A stretch of 64,000 nucleotides of DNA from Anadara kagoshimensis (GCA_021292105.1 CM037861.1:49971920-50035919), one strand, 5' to 3'. Positions 23,638 through 37,949 are shown, numbered from the stretch's first letter. Program-made: numbers and translations. The notes: generated from the letters alone by a model not told the origin.

Positions 23638-25337
23638 GTAAAATTAACACTTGTATATTATGTAATTAATTTCTTGCTACAATTAACCAAATAATCTACT
23701 CATGCTGTATCCTTATTCAGCTATAGGTTTCTGATTTTCGAATGTTTAAATCAAAACATCTTTCAAATTATTATGCGTGGTATTTTTTGACATAGTGTAG
23801 TTCAAACGTCTTGACTCCCAAAATACTATTTTCACAGGATTGTGAATGTCAAAAGTCTGTGACACGAAATTCTTAGAGGCAGAGCATTCCCGTATGTTTT
23901 ACCTACCCAATAGATATGTCTTAGTAATTCAAAATAGAGATAACGGTACGTTTCGAAGAATTTTTAATGAACCCTGAACAAACTATTTCCAAGAAATACG
24001 CTTTACTTGTCATAAATCAGTTCTATTTTTATTTCAGTTTATGCATGTTTTGATACGAAATAAGCAATATAATTTTATTAGATAATAAGTTATAGGGTTT
24101 ATGGTCTCAGTTTCACAACAATTCCTTAACTAAAATTTTCTTATCTTTAATTCAGCATTTTTGAACTCTGAATATTTTTTATCAATCAAACATAGGTGTT
24201 ATAATCTTGACATTTTTTTAAATGACACATGTGAATACTAAATATCTGGAAAATCAACAAAATCATTCTGATTTCAAGTTTGCCAAATGTAAGTTTATGA
24301 AAATCTGTAGTTAAAAGTAATTGTGAAACTGGGTCCTGAAATATAAAATAAATATATATATAATTGTTATATGTGTTGGAGTATCGCATCTACAATTGAT
24401 GTTTCTTTTTCTCGTACCAAAGAGTTGAAAAACCGAAAATATGTGATTTTAATATTCGCACAAAAACTGTTATTGATTATTAAATTATATTTATTAATTA
24501 CATGTATATTGATTAAAATTTAGAATAGTTTCTTTTATCTTGCTGTGCACAATTTTTTAATATATTTCTTTGCAATATTCCTGCATATGACAATAACAAA
24601 ATTGAAGATGCTGCTTCTTAAATGCCCCTCGATATAATTATAAATATAAAATTATGATTATTATACTTTGTCATTTATTTTCAAGTTGTCTTAATGAAAA
24701 AATAGTCCCAAACAACGATATTGCTTAACGATTCAATTTTATTTTCTTAGAAAAATCACCACATATATACATTAAACTAAGTATCAGTATTTATTCAAAA
24801 TTACGGATGATTTGTCTGAAATATGAGAACTTTATTCAAACTTTTTAAATAAAAAACATCAACTTTTATTTAGTTCATTGATTCAAAAAACATAAATACA
24901 CAGATATTTTTCATGCAGACAGTAAAGTCACAAAAGTCAATTTGTTAATTTTTAAAACGACCAAAAAATAGATCACTGTAAAATAAGAGCCCTTTCATTA
25001 TTGCAATTTACATACAACTTGTCAGTGCCCGTCAAAGGTCGACAGTTTTATAACCAGTGATCTTGTATCTTACTGTTTTATCATTAAATTGTGTTACTTA
25101 GTGTAATTAAGTTTTGCAGAGTACATGTTTACATTTCATGAGAGAAAACATTCCAAAGTAAAACCATTTCAGACCTTGTAAAACATGAATTAAAATAATA
25201 CTGTCTACACATGTACTTTGAAGATATTTGCAGTAAATATTTGGATTTTTTTTACATTTGGTAATATAAGTTTTGATCCCTCTTTTTTTCATTTCAACAC
25301 CTTAAAAACATTTGAATTTCACAATTTTGGTCCTCTG

Positions 25338-25383
25338 TGAACTACTGTTGAGGAGAATTATTCTGAAACGACCGTCTAATGCT
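25338..25383 (+). ncRNA. Hammerhead ribozyme relic G
   Basis: CTGTTGA for CTGATGA; GAAAC, GTC and stem II recognisable; 5' stem I arm diverged. Confidence 0.6.
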
Positions 25384-25932
25384 GCAAAATGAATACGGGT
25401 TTGGTACAATTGCTATTAATTGTCAAAAATTTTATATTAAATCCTTACCCTATTCAACTTCATGTTAGTATGTTTCTGAAAACCCTTTTAATCTGCTTCC
25501 ATTTACCTGTAATACTATTTCCCCGTATATGAACGTATAAGTATTTCAGTATAACAAGGAAATATTACAATTTCCCACTTTTTATGATAGTGTACTAAAT
25601 TGATTATAAGCTTAATTCTACGAAAAAGGTCAGTGGAGTGGTTTTTTAATTCATTTCCCGGAATTTTATCGTCTCGTATTAAATGAGGTAAGATTTATTA
25701 ATTTTATCTACATAAATTTCGTCTAGTTTATACATGCATTGAGCTTTAAGGACGTCGTATATTGATACAGCTTGTGTCACTGAATAGATAAAAAAAAGTG
25801 CGTATTGAACATTTCACTACCACAAGCCAATGTTTTGCACGTTAATGATTTGTTTTTACGTTGTAGAGCATGTAAATTTAGCAATATCTTGCGTTGCTAA
25901 GGAACTAACATGAATATGCAATTATTACTTTA

Positions 25933-26275
25933 ACCAAAATCCAAAAGCAAAGTAAATAATTTGAAATTCGCAAATTAGGTTAAACACTAATATACTTTTA
26001 ATGTACTTCTACTAGGGAAATGAGATCGAGTGCTTCGGAAAGGTAAGTGCCTCCTGTTAAGCTAGCTATATACGCCACGTGTGTAATTAAAATTGGGAAT
26101 GAAAATTGCATGCAACTATGGAACGTCAAATATATCCAGGATAACTTATCACAAAAAGTATGATGACGCCCATTTAATATTTTGGGGTTCCTGATAAGCC
26201 TATCGTGAAGATATCCTTTTTTTCAACAATTTATATATAAGTATTTTGCGTCGTTGTATGAAGTTCTCATAGTGG
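25933..26275 (+). repeat. Family A copy
   Basis: AAAGCAAAGTAAATAATTTG through CAACAATTTATATATAAG; strong CCGCCACGTG-like block (ACGCCACGTGTGTAATTAAA). Confidence 0.75.
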
Positions 26276-27331
26276 AGGTTTTAAATGTATATATTTTATA
26301 AATTTTATAAAAAGTATGAATCCTTTATGTAATATTTTCCCAATATATCGTCCAATTTTTTCTTTAAATAACAAAATCATTACACATCGTTGAAGTTGAA
26401 ATCTAGACAATCAATGCCGAAGTGTTTGTTGGGATCATATTAATGGGAATATGAAATTAAGCAGGTATTGAAACCATTATAGTTTAAAAAATTATAAATA
26501 TTTCCTCGTACGGTAACATGTATGGTTTTCCATAGATATCATTCATCAAATCGAAAGTACCTATATGGATTTTCCACTGGCTGTTCAAGCCTGACTAATA
26601 TTGTGTTAGATTTTAAAACGATAGAGGGTTTTATATTGCATGATAAAACGGTAAGTTTTTAAAACCTGTTAAACTCCTGAATATTGACACTATCCTGCTG
26701 CGTAAACTGTATGATATCTACAAATTATCTATGGTGTATATAGCTGTGTACTATGATACCTTTTATCGGAACTACTAATGATGGATAAATGCGTGTGTTT
26801 TACTTATGTGTAATTTATTTATAGATAATATCACTTTGTATTTATGAACATTGGGTTTTTTTTGTCTTTCAATTTCAATAGATGTCAAAGTCTTGATTAC
26901 TTACTACGCTTTAACACAGATAAAAGGTAAGCTAAGTGGAGAATACACTAAAATTTAAATGTAACGGCCATTTTAAATTTAATTCTTCACTGGTATCGAG
27001 TGTTACACGTAATCGTTTTGTTCAACAATAGTAATATGAAGCTCTACCGACCAATACATTAAATAAAATCTTATTTTACAGTTATCATTTGTTCAGCATT
27101 AGGATTTCGACGAAATTTCGAGTTCAACCAATACAGAAAAAATAATAATAGAAAAAAGAAATAACGAAATTTGTTAGGACGTTTTTAAAATATTAATCGT
27201 TAATTTAATCGTAAAGTACATGTTCGAATGATGTTCGATATGATATATTTATATATATGTTGTAAAAAGGTTGTTTTGTTATTTGTTTCATGATATAAAA
27301 CAATAATATGTAAACAGTCTATATGTTGTAT

Positions 27332-27550
27332 AGACAAACAACATCGATCTGTCCGCTTGACCTTTCATTGGGAATATTCATATGGATGATCTCTCGATGC
27401 GTGGGCAGTGTATGGATTTGCAGTTAATACATAAAAGATGCATGTTCCTATAATGTTGACGCTATAAACAACTGCCACCTATACATAAATGTACAGGGCG
27501 GGATAAATATTTGAATTAGAAGTCAAGCGGACATGCAACTGTTGTTTGCC
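27332..27550. mobile_element. MITE family D, copy 2 (219 bp)
   Basis: Inverted ends AGACAAACAACATCGATCTG and GGCAAACAACAGTTGCATG (complement), both continuing into TCCGCTTGAC. In the putative first intron of the membrane-protein gene. Confidence 0.75.
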
Positions 27551-27867
27551 GATATGAATGTTTTAAAAGATTTTCAATGTGTCTTATTTGAACACAATTA
27601 TCAACATACTGATAAGAGGGGAATGTGGCGTCAAGTTTAATATTGACGTTCCATCCAGTTATAAAGTAACAACGCAATTTGTGAGCTATTACTGTGCATA
27701 TTACCTACTACAAATACATGGGTGTGTAAAGTTATGAATATTCAATGCTAATAAACTATTATTAATAACGGAATATTAAGTTCTACCTGTTTAATGCTAT
27801 ACAAAAACGATCTAACCTTTTATAGTCAGGTTGAAAGGAAACTTCTGAGATAGTGAAAATAAAAATA

Positions 27868-28070
27868 TTATTTTAAACGTGTTTAATTTCGCGTGTATTT
27901 ATTTTTGAGGCATAGCAAATTGAGATATATTTGCATAGTAAAATTTTCATGCTTTTGGAAATATGCACTATAATGCCATAAGCAAAATAAAACTTTTCGC
28001 ATGGTATTAAAACAAAAGACCGTGAAATAAGCGAAAATTACACTCGGCGAAAATGAATACGTTTACAGTA
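27868..28070. mobile_element. MITE family E copy
   Basis: Left AAACGTGTTTAATTTCGCGTG, right AATGAATACGTTTACAGTA; same interior order as the copy at 30885. Confidence 0.65.
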
Positions 28071-28506
28071 TCATGAAGTTTTTTCAGTATTTTCATTATA
28101 AGGATAGATGTAACGCTCACTTGTATTTGTTTGCTTTGATTAATTTATCTACTGCGTCATTAAACTTTTTATTTTAACTGTCAACTCCAAACAAACTTTT
28201 TACAGTATACACGCGCCCAAATACATGTAGAAAAAAGTTAAAACAATCGATTTTAGATATATTCACTTCACAGCAAAGTTTTTGATTATTTAACAGACTT
28301 TAAAAACAACTTATATGGCAGTAACGTGTAAATTTATACGCACTTTTTACAAAAAACTATTTAAATTGACCATGAACCTGTTCATTTTAAAGGCATTTGA
28401 CTATCATTATTGCATGACCTGATTACTTCCTGAAAGAGTTGTAGTTTGAATGGTTATTCTGACAGAATTATTTAAGAAATCGTAACGTAAATTGTTTTAA
28501 TTTTGC

Positions 28507-28551
28507 AGCACTAAACGTCCAATTCGGAATAAAACTTCTCACCAGTAATCT
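28507..28551 (-). ncRNA. Hammerhead ribozyme relic H
   Basis: Minus strand. CTGGTGA core, GAATT box and GTT in place of GTC; the 3' arm TAGTGCT is kept. The most decayed copy with both halves present. Confidence 0.5.
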
Positions 28552-29514
28552 ATGGACGAATATTGTGGAAATAAAAATATTTTTAAGATTTTGAAATAAG
28601 AAAAAGTACCAAAATATATTTTATCCAACCCACCTAGAACAAAAACGTCAATCATTGTTGTTTCCTTTTGTTTTACAAGTGTGTCCACTTAGTATATTAA
28701 AAAGCAAAATGCAATGGAAAATTTTGATTAACCTTGACATAGGTAAATGAAATATTTCTAGGTCGATAAATTGGTTAAAATATATGAGAGAGAGAGAGAG
28801 GTGTTGTAAAAATGTGTTCAAAATAATTAAATACAATACATTATGATAACATAAAACTAAATTTAAAGAAAAAATTAAACAAAATGTGATTATAAGACAA
28901 TAAATTTACAATAAGTAAGCACAATGTATCAGAAATAATATTAAGAAACGAACAAATTATGTTGTCCCACACACTAAGCACAAATGTTTGTAGATGATGA
29001 GTAAACAACGAAATGAAAGAGCTGCTAAATCAATGTTAGGTTTTTGTTTGAGACGTGCATCATTTGGTGAATGAGACAATAATTATTCTGAAGACTATTT
29101 CAATCTGCTACACTTTGATTCTAAGAAAATGATGTGAATGATTAAGTCCAAAGGAGAACTTTCATTTACCTTGACATAGGTATCGAAAAAGCTTCTAGGA
29201 ATAAAAATGTGTCAAGATAAAAGTTGATAAAAGAATAATAAAATGAAATTGAAGATATAAATAAATAACCAGTCTCTATTCATGTCACATATCTAGATAT
29301 ACCAGGTAAACTGCTTAAAACCAGCTGAAATATAGCCCAGCGAGGCACACTTGGCGTGAGTATGTTTATTCTTTTCCTCTAAAAAAATCGGACATGGGAA
29401 ACCAAATTTAACGTGGTAACATTTATATAAAATAAAGTGACTCTTTTTTAAGTCCAAGACGACCACTGTAACCATAAACAATCAAAACATTCATGGCTAT
29501 TATAGGTAAACAAC

Positions 29515-29736
29515 AATTACCTGTCCGTTTGACCTTTCATTAGGAATATTCATAAAGGAGGGTTCCCCCAATAAATGGGTAGTGTTAAGATACATAGTGT
29601 ACAGGTGTACTCTAGAAGGTGAGTATATCTCATGATGTATACCAAATAAAAACCTGTGCCCCCCATACATGGATATGCTTGGTCCGTTATAAATATTTAA
29701 ATGAAAGGTCAAGCAGACAGGTCAAAGTTGTTTGCC
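29515..29736. mobile_element. MITE family D, copy 3 (222 bp)
   Basis: Ends GGTAAACAACAATTACCTGT and GGCAAACAACTTTGACCTGT (complement), followed on both sides by TTGACCTTTCATT-like arms. Confidence 0.75.
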
Positions 29737-30263
29737 TTTACGTGTTTTTTGTGTTACTTGGTTTTTGTGTCAAAAAACAAACATACTAATCCATAATCGA
29801 ATTCGAGTGCCACTTTAAGCTTATACAGGAAAACATTTATTTGGTTTTAGAGCATTTTAGCTATAATTATATCATTCTTCTTTAGGTTTATAATATTTGC
29901 ATCTAAATATAATCAAAGTCCCTATAACTTTCTAAATGTTTTTAACGTTCTTGATAATGTTCATATATTATATTGTAGTATGGGTATTGTAATTAACAAT
30001 GGCAGATGAAAACGTTTGCCAAGAAAATGACTTTGTTTGAATGAAAGTGACGTTTCTGCAAATAATGTCCAAAGGAAAAATCGGAAAAAGGTAATTATTG
30101 TGTTTGGTCATAATACAAGACGAACCCATGCATTGCTTCACCCTTACATACCGAGCCATGCATGCTTTCGATGAATAATGCTGCATTCTTTCAACTGTTT
30201 CATATATTTAAAAGAAGATTTCTGTCTTAGAAATTGTATAATCATTGTGCAACCTATTGCTTA

Positions 30264-30309
30264 TTTTATTCATTCATTCATTCATTCATTCATTTATTTA
30301 TTTATTCAT

Positions 30310-30344
<35 letters not shown>

Positions 30345-30347
30345 TTA
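30264..30347. repeat. (ATTC)n(ATTT)n microsatellite
   Basis: CATT repeats passing into TTTA repeats, ~330 bp before the first firm exon of the membrane-protein gene. Confidence 0.95.
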
Positions 30348-30675
30348 TGCAATGTGTTCTTATTTGATTTAGCTGTTGTCAAATACATGTTACTTACCTG
30401 TAAAATTCCTATTTTTTATTTTCAAAAATGTACATGTTGCATTACTATTAGTTAATTAATCATGAAGTAAAACAGATTTTTGAAAACTCATTTGAAGGTA
30501 ACCATATAATAGGATACCATGAAATTATCTGCAAAATAATATTATTGTCTACTCTTATTATTTAACAAAATACATTTCAAAGTAATAACGTTTAATGCTT
30601 TAAATATTATTGTGTTTGTATACAAGACAGTTGTAAGTTACTGATACGCGTTGTATATGTTTTTATTAATTCCAG

Positions 30676-33600
30676 GTCCTGTGTGAAAAAGGAGTTAAAT
30701 ATGCTTGGGCCTTAACTATTCTCTTCATATTACTGAACATTGTTTTTGTTATATTAGACCAGAACGGATCTCAAGAAAATAATAGTTTCCTCAACAAAAC
30801 AGAGGAAAGACCACAAATCGAACGATTAGTTTCCAACGGTTTGTATATTTTACATTATATATGAATATAACAATAGCTATTGCATACTGCAAACGTATTT
30901 AATTTCGCGTGTATATATTTTTGCGGTATAAATTATTTTGACATATCCGCGTAGTTAATTTTTCGCCTTTGTGAAATATGCATTTTAAGTCAATAAGCAC
31001 AATATAGTTTGCGCTCAGTATTAATTTTCGCGAACAACAAAAGACCGCTAAATAAGCAAAAATTAGTACATTGCGAAAATAAATACGTTTACAGTACACA
31101 AATCAATGATATATTTCTAATCACAAACGATTGTTGTTTTCGACGAGGCGACAGAGATCACTTCAGCGTCGGTGGTTTTGTTTTCCTAGATAATTTCATG
31201 AATATACATACACCTTGTAATATTGGTATCGGGTATTGTTGGAGTATAGTGCACGTTCTATCAATATATGATATCTACGCTGAAGTTACCTGTGAGAAAA
31301 TTCAAACAAAATTATTAAGCACACCACGACTTGTACACGACAAGTAATTATTAGTTGATTGCTGAAACCTATTTTGAACAAAATCTAATAATGATAATAG
31401 AAGTCATCCGAATTCATTCGAATAATAACATGGATTGGTGTGTTCGTTTTTTATTATTATATCTTTTTATTATGCAAAGTTGTGTCTATTTGATAAATCC
31501 TGCAATTTTTCACTAAAAGCACAATTAGCACATCCGTGTTGACATGTTCTTCAATATGTCCATGTTTTTGTTTTTATTATAGATCATCGTTGTTTAGCAA
31601 CAGTTCAGAAAAGTAAGTATTCTTTTTTCCTTTTAATTAATAATGACAAAATTGTTTGTTAGTACGATTCCAGATAAGGATGCGTTAGCACAAAACTGAA
31701 GCAGTTTGTCTGAAATATGAAATATTGTAGATGCGATGTATTTAATCATATATCAATAACAGATTTAGTTTACATGTTAGTACGACAAATGACTATATAA
31801 TCAAGGTAATTTGTTCTTTCTATTCTTCTTATTTAAATATCAAAATAATAAAATTGAATTCCAAAATACGTTTTACTCATCCAGATACGATTATTTTGTT
31901 TATTTCATTATAGTACATAGTCCAGAGCATACCGATGAAGAGTGTATAGCACAGGGTGAGTCATTAATAATGGAAGAGCCTCAAATGATTTGGCACTCTT
32001 TCAGTGATACCATTGGGTTGGTTATATATATTTCTTATTAATATTGCTTGGATAGTAACTATACAACATGCTTAATGCAATTCAAATGATAGCAGGTTCA
32101 ACACAGACACCATTGAAACAATTTCCGTATAAAAATATAAAATGAGTTTTAAATATTTTAAAAGAATTTTAACTTTTGTCACGCATATCATATACTTTAT
32201 ATATTTTCAAATAATGAATCTAATTCAATATGCCATCGCAGAATATGTAAAATATTAATAATTGGTACACTTATATCGATAATTTGCTTATCCTTAACTA
32301 AAATTGCCCATACATATGTACGGTCGCCATTGCATATTCAATCAAACACAAATATACTGGTCTTAATCAAATTCACAAAACCAAAGTCAAAATTTTGTAA
32401 ACTTGCAAATCAAGTTAAAGTACGTGAACATCCGCCAGGGAAGTGAGGTCATTGCTCCGGAAGGGTAAGCATGTATGGGTATTCTTATTTATGTTGCAAA
32501 GCCAATCATGAAGGTATTACTTAACCCCTAAACGTGTGGTAAACTCTATCTAACGACTTGTTATCTACAACATTTTGTTTTCTCTTAACTATTAAAGGAT
32601 ACAATGTATTCAATATATGGATACAAATTCAAAGTTTAATTGTTTCTGAAGGAATATTTGACCTTTATTTCTTTTAAAACGTGCAAGCATTCATTAATCA
32701 TTTCCTTGGTTATTACATTTAGGTTTGAAACATGAAAAAAATTTGAATTGGAAAAGGTGTGAAAACGATTCTTATATAAAGATAAAGTGTATATGTGAGG
32801 GGTTCAATTTGAGCCGTTTTCCGGACAACTGCAAGAGACCTTATGATGTCAATAGGTATTTAGTGTGTAAGTATGCGTTTTTTATATTTTATTGTGTTTT
32901 ACTGTGAAGTAATGAGTGAAATAAGAACTCGAGCACCATTCATAAACTGATATTGAGACAATCAGTCCTGAAATGATATGCCAGAAAAAACTTTTGACAT
33001 ACAAACTGGCAACTAATCTTTCAATAGGATCTTCATGAGTGGGATTTTAACCTTTGAGGTGATCCATAAGTCTACCCTTTAAACTATCCAGTCACCGAAA
33101 GTACTCTAGGATAACAGTAGAAAAGCTCTAGAAAATTACTAAAAGCAGGTCATAAATAAACATATTTAGTCATTATTTTCCTTTACGTAAGTCTAAATTC
33201 ATGGGTTTTTTATTCTAAAACAATCAGTTTCAAATAATTTTTATCTTTTGTAATTTTAGGTAGAGATTTTAATAACACGTGTAGAGATTTCTGGAATGAT
33301 ACAGCAAGGATATTGTCATGCCCTAATAATAAATATGTAAAAGAAATAAAATGTGGTCGAGGTAAATTGTAAAAATTAAATGTTTTGCGGACGAAATTTT
33401 AAAGATTTGATATTCTTTTTACAAAATATCCGACAACAGCTTCAAACATCACATAAGTGACTGGATGAACCCATACGGAAACGCATGGTAGCAATTGTGG
33501 AAAAAAAATTGATATAAATATTACATGAATATATAATCTTTTAGCGTTTAACACATTTGTAGCACATATGCTTCTTAATGCGCTTGATGTGTAAATTACG

Positions 33601-34288
33601 TAGATGTTTTAGCACGCAGGACAAAGCTCGTATTTCTAAGTCGAAGAAATGCTATGTTGAGCTTCGATTTTTGTCTTCATTTTCTAATTTCTTTGCTTTC
33701 TCTGTTGAAATTCTGTAACAAATTTGATCTCAAACAAAATTCAAACTCACAATTAAAAAACTTAGCAGAATATCTAAACTTTAATCTCATCACTGTTCAT
33801 TTTATGTCAGACTAAAAATTTAAATTTATCTCTAAAATGTTCCTTTGGAAGTATTTGCTACAAATTGAATATTCAAAACTTATTTATTTTCTTTGATTTT
33901 TCTGCTTTATGTTATTATGCATTAAACATCCCTATTTTAATAGTTTTATTTGAATAAAGCACATTATGTTCTTCGAACAATTCAATGTAACAATAAATGA
34001 AAATACAAAAAATTAAAAGTAGACAACATAAAGGCATGCTGTGACGACTGATTATAACGGTTCTACTTTAAAACACCTATCCCGTGATGTAGTTAAATAA
34101 TAAAACTTTAGAGGGTTATAATCATTATTTTATTTTACACTTTGTGCCTACACAACTATTTTTTCTCTATCCAAGAATATAGATATAATTTTTGTATTTT
34201 ATGGTGATGTTGTAAACCTTAATGTTGATGAAAATATCAATGTTTTCAAAGTTGTTAAAAAAACATAGAAAAGACTCTCTCAATCTCT

Positions 34289-34334
<46 letters not shown>

Positions 34335-37300
34335 TTTAATTTTAATACATATTGTAATATTCAATTCATCATCTTGCTTTCCTGATCTTATAACTTTATG
34401 TATTTGAAGCAAAGACTATGTATATGTTTGTTATTGTATCATAGAATGTTGTGGATAAAATATTGTTTAAACTACACAAGCATTTAGAATTTCTAAATTT
34501 GGCGCAAATTTGTTATCCATAAAACATTTTGAACCAAATATTTGTGGTTTTTTCATAATGCACTAAGATTTGGGAGAATGTTATTCCTTTTTCAAAGTTT
34601 TCTATTTTGATGAATATTGTTTGACACGTTTTGTCGTTTGTAAAAAAAAATTCATTTTCTTTTTAGGTTATACAGGACATTTTTGTCAAAACAAGGTGAG
34701 TAAATTGAAGTTTTTGATGTTATGATATCTCATGATGATTTGGTTTGTAATGTAAATATTTCACGTTCTTTAACAAAGACATTCAGATTACATTTGAAGT
34801 ATGATTGGTTTTGACCTATTGCTGCTGATAATCCGCATTCAACTCTGTATCTAAGCAATAAAAGAGGATGTTTTGTTTCAATGTATTGTTATATAACATA
34901 AATCAGCTTAGTGAAATTAATACCCTTAATTTAATATGATGTCATATTATGTTACAACAGTCATTTAATCATTCTCCACAGGCATATCCATCCCTGCATA
35001 ACATAACCCCTAAAAACAGAGAAAAAACTTTAAGAATTAGTAAATTATTCACATTACATGAAATCAAATTTTAAATATATATCCACATTAATTAACGTTA
35101 TTATACAAGTAGACTAGAATTTTATGTAATTTTTTATGGTCGTCATTAAAGTATTGTTCATGAGTTTGATATATCTGTGTTCAGGATCGTCAGGGATGTA
35201 TTTGACATCCTATAGCTCTATGTTCATTACAATCAATTTTGATTTTACACGTGGCGGGTGTAGCTAGCTAAACAGCAGGTGCTTATCCTTTCAGAGTACC
35301 CGGTCTCACTTCCCTGGAAGAAGTTTACGTGTCTAACCTAGCTTGTCTGTTTCAAAATTTTTACTTTGCTTCTTGATTGTGATTTGGGCGTGGATTAGTA
35401 TGTTTGTTTTTGATTAGATAGATTTTACTATTTTATTGTGTGATAAGAACTTTTAGTAGATATTTAAATGAGGATATTCCTGTGACCTGTGTGTGTTATA
35501 CTAATGTTTTGAAAATTTACCCATGTAAGTTTCAATAGTAAACAATTGGTATATTTTATACTTCAGATAAAGGCTGAATTTGTTACATGTGATAGGAGTT
35601 TAAATAAAATTGATGGCATGCCACCATGTAAGTCAGCTGGACAAAACCAAGAGTGTTTTATTTACCAGGATGATTCTGAATTAGTGTGTATCCAAGGTAT
35701 GGGAACTTGTATTAAAGCGTTGCTGTATAACGTAAATTTACCCCTCAAATATTTTTATTGACAAAAAATCGAATTTGACTACCTTGGTAGTCAATGGGCA
35801 AACCGATTGTTGTGTTGTTATTAAATGAAATTATCAAAAACAAACAAACAAACCCATGTCCAAAATATTACAATCTTTTTTAAAAACTATACTTGAAATG
35901 GTAATTGATATAAGGACTTTTTTAAGTTATAACATCAGTGTCGTTGAAAAAATTTAAAAGCGACATTCATTTGTGAATAAGCACTATTTGACTTATTATG
36001 TAAGCTGCTTCGATTACTAGCGATATTTGTCTAGTTGGCCATTTTATAACAATTAAGTTATTTCACTTCGTCATTTTGCCATCATTGTAGATTTTACAGC
36101 ACTTTTTATACAGTACATACCACTATTTGTTGATCTCTGTTACTTTAGCCTATAGGATTTGGTTTCATATATTTTTTAATTTTCGTTTCAGGGAAATCCA
36201 TTAAATCGTTGCCTTGGTGCAATGGAACTAAAATAAATTCACCATTACATTCAAGTATGAAGTCTAATGACAAACAAGGTATTAAACAGCAATGACTTTG
36301 AAAATAAAAGTGTCTAATCCTTATAGTAAAGTGTTCACACTTTCATTTGTAGTATCAAATTTTGATTACACATGTACCGGGTGCAGCTAGCTAAACATGA
36401 TGTCCGTGCCCTTCCGTAGCACGTGGCCTCATTTCCCTGTTGGCAGTTCACGTTTCAAATGTTTTGCTTTGCTTTGGGATGCGCTTCGGTCATGGACTGG
36501 TGTGTTTTTTAATCAAAGCATTTGAACACAAAATAGCTTGAAAGATCCAAAACTACGAATCTTTCCTGTCGCTAATGTTTCTGATTATAAAGTATATAAT
36601 TTGACCCTATCTTAGCATTTTGTGGTTTCTTTCCTTATTTACTTGTTGCCTTCGTTTATTTTGCCATGCAATAATATGCTTGTAATTGGTCACCGATTAC
36701 ATGGCACATAATACACGTGTGTGTGTGTGTGTGTATGTGTGTTTGTGTGTGTGCTTCCAGATTGGTTCCCATGCAGTAACATTGCATCGGATTACGCTCA
36801 AACTTTTCGGAGTAAATACAATAGTATTGCTGGAAGTAAATCGTGATACAGAAATATTTTTCACCCAATTTATTGTCTATGTTCATTTGAAAAACCGTGC
36901 ATCTGATTGAGCTAAAACACTGTCATTTAATTTCCTATAACACAAGTTGTTTTATAGCTAAATCATGTATCCAGAAAAAACTGTTACTGAAAATACCCCA
37001 TTATTAACAATATTCTTTCACACTATGTGTTATTAACTAATATTCACTTTTGCCATAATTTGGTAGACAACTGTCCTGTAGGCTAACAAACAACAAAATT
37101 ATAAGATACAAGTTTTCAGATTGAACCGAAATTACCTATATATCTTCACATGCAGAACTGCATAAAAATAGAGAGTATCTTCTAACATTGGTTGAATAAA
37201 ATAATGTTTTGGAAAATTAATCTTGTACCGAATGAGATTCAAATACTTTAACGAATAACATTTTAAGTCTAACGTGGCCAGAATGAATGCTTATTATAGA

Positions 37301-37949
37301 CTTACTTTTCATTTTCAGACTCTCATAGAACTTATTCCGGTAAAAATGAAGACTTGCCCATACAGATAGTCCTAATAATTTTGGAAATCATTTTGGTTGT
37401 CTTAAATACCCTGCCGGTAATATATTCAAAATGTGGTGGTCAAAATAAAGCCAAATGTCAGTTATTTCTAACAGGTAAATACGATGACTATTTAAATTTA
37501 ATAATTATTAAAGGTAAAATGTCTATTTGTAACAGAACATAATTGTTTTCAAGTTCTATTCAATATACTCTTAAGTTCTGTGTTTTATTGTATTCTTATA
37601 ATGTTTCCTTTTCAAGTTTCAAGTTTAAATTTATAGAGAAATATCACACAACTTTCCAAATGATACAAAAAATAATTATTGCTAGCTCATGCTTAATAAA
37701 GATTGTAAATCAATTAAAAATATTTCTTTACTTTATTTTACTTTTATGTTATTTCCAGCCGTATCAGTATTCTTCCTACTTTTCAATGCAGTTCTCAGTT
37801 CACTACTAGCAAGCAGAAGACCAAGTTCATATGGAATGTACATTGTTATAGTTTCATTTATATTCATTTTTGTGGCATTTTTGCTCAGATTTGGTGACTT
37901 TTATTCAGTAATCCGAAGATTGCCAAATCCCTGTTCAAGGAATGAATGA
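30676..37949 (+). CDS. Unrecognised four-pass membrane protein with Cys-rich outer region (10 exons)
   Basis: Exons: 30676-30838, 31583-31612, 31914-31955, 32723-32866, 33260-33361, 34667-34695, 35567-35696, 36192-36278, 37319-37474 and 37759-37949 (TGA 37947-37949). All junctions are GT-AG and the frame is open throughout: 357 residues, numbered from the 30676 exon. Inner introns are all phase 1 except the one after exon 6 (phase 0). Membrane segments: about 9-28, 257-277, 295-312 and 320-340. Between the first two lie ~226 residues with 16 Cys and five N-glycosylation sequons (NNS, NKT, NNT, NDT, NGT). No sequons occur elsewhere, which argues that this loop is outside the cell. Exons 5-6 end in an EGF-like GYTGHFCQ. 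Layout resembles no family I know: claudins have a far smaller first loop, tetraspanins have theirs between segments 3 and 4. Function unknown; cell-surface role inferred. Confidence 0.85.
30885..31096. mobile_element. MITE family E, best copy (212 bp)
   Basis: Ends TACTGCAAACGTATTTAATT and AAATAAATACGTTTACAGTA are near-perfect inverted repeats. In the intron right after the first membrane-segment exon, starting 47 bases from its donor. Confidence 0.75.
32341..32473 (+). repeat. Family A fragment in membrane-protein intron
   Basis: Head to GCTCCGGAAGGGTAAGC; sits between exons 31914-31955 and 32723-32866 in sense orientation. Confidence 0.7.
34292..34332. repeat. (CA)n microsatellite
   Basis: Uninterrupted CA run preceded by a short CT-rich piece, in a membrane-protein intron. 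Confidence 0.95.
35135..35416 (-). repeat. Family A copy in membrane-protein intron
   Basis: GTCATTAAAGTATTGTTCAT through TGTTTGTTTTTGATTA, antisense to the gene; ends 150 bp before the 35567 exon. Confidence 0.75.
36355..36516 (-). repeat. Family A fragment in membrane-protein intron
   Basis: GTGCAGCTAGCTAAACATG through GGTCATGGACTGGTGTG. Confidence 0.7.
36716..36752. repeat. (GT)n microsatellite, interrupted
   Basis: GTGT run broken by GTA and TTT steps, in a membrane-protein intron. Confidence 0.9.

Larger units (their letters stand above)
22715..30675 (+). other. Putative first intron of the membrane-protein gene
   Basis: Begins gtgagt and ends TTAATTCCAG. It holds ribozyme relics F, G and H, two family A pieces, two family D MITEs, one family E MITE and the ATTC/ATTT run. 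The stretches 23676-25100 and 26276-27330 show no structure. Confidence 0.4.

Noticed and set aside
26620..26935. Start exon or micro-exons of the membrane-protein gene (ATGATAAAACG|gtaagt, ATAAAAG|gtaagc)
   Set aside because: Their phases do not fit the frame of the 30676 exon and no coding support exists.
33000..33110. Degenerate tRNA-like/SINE piece in a membrane-protein intron
   Set aside because: Only a vague resemblance; neither box is convincing.
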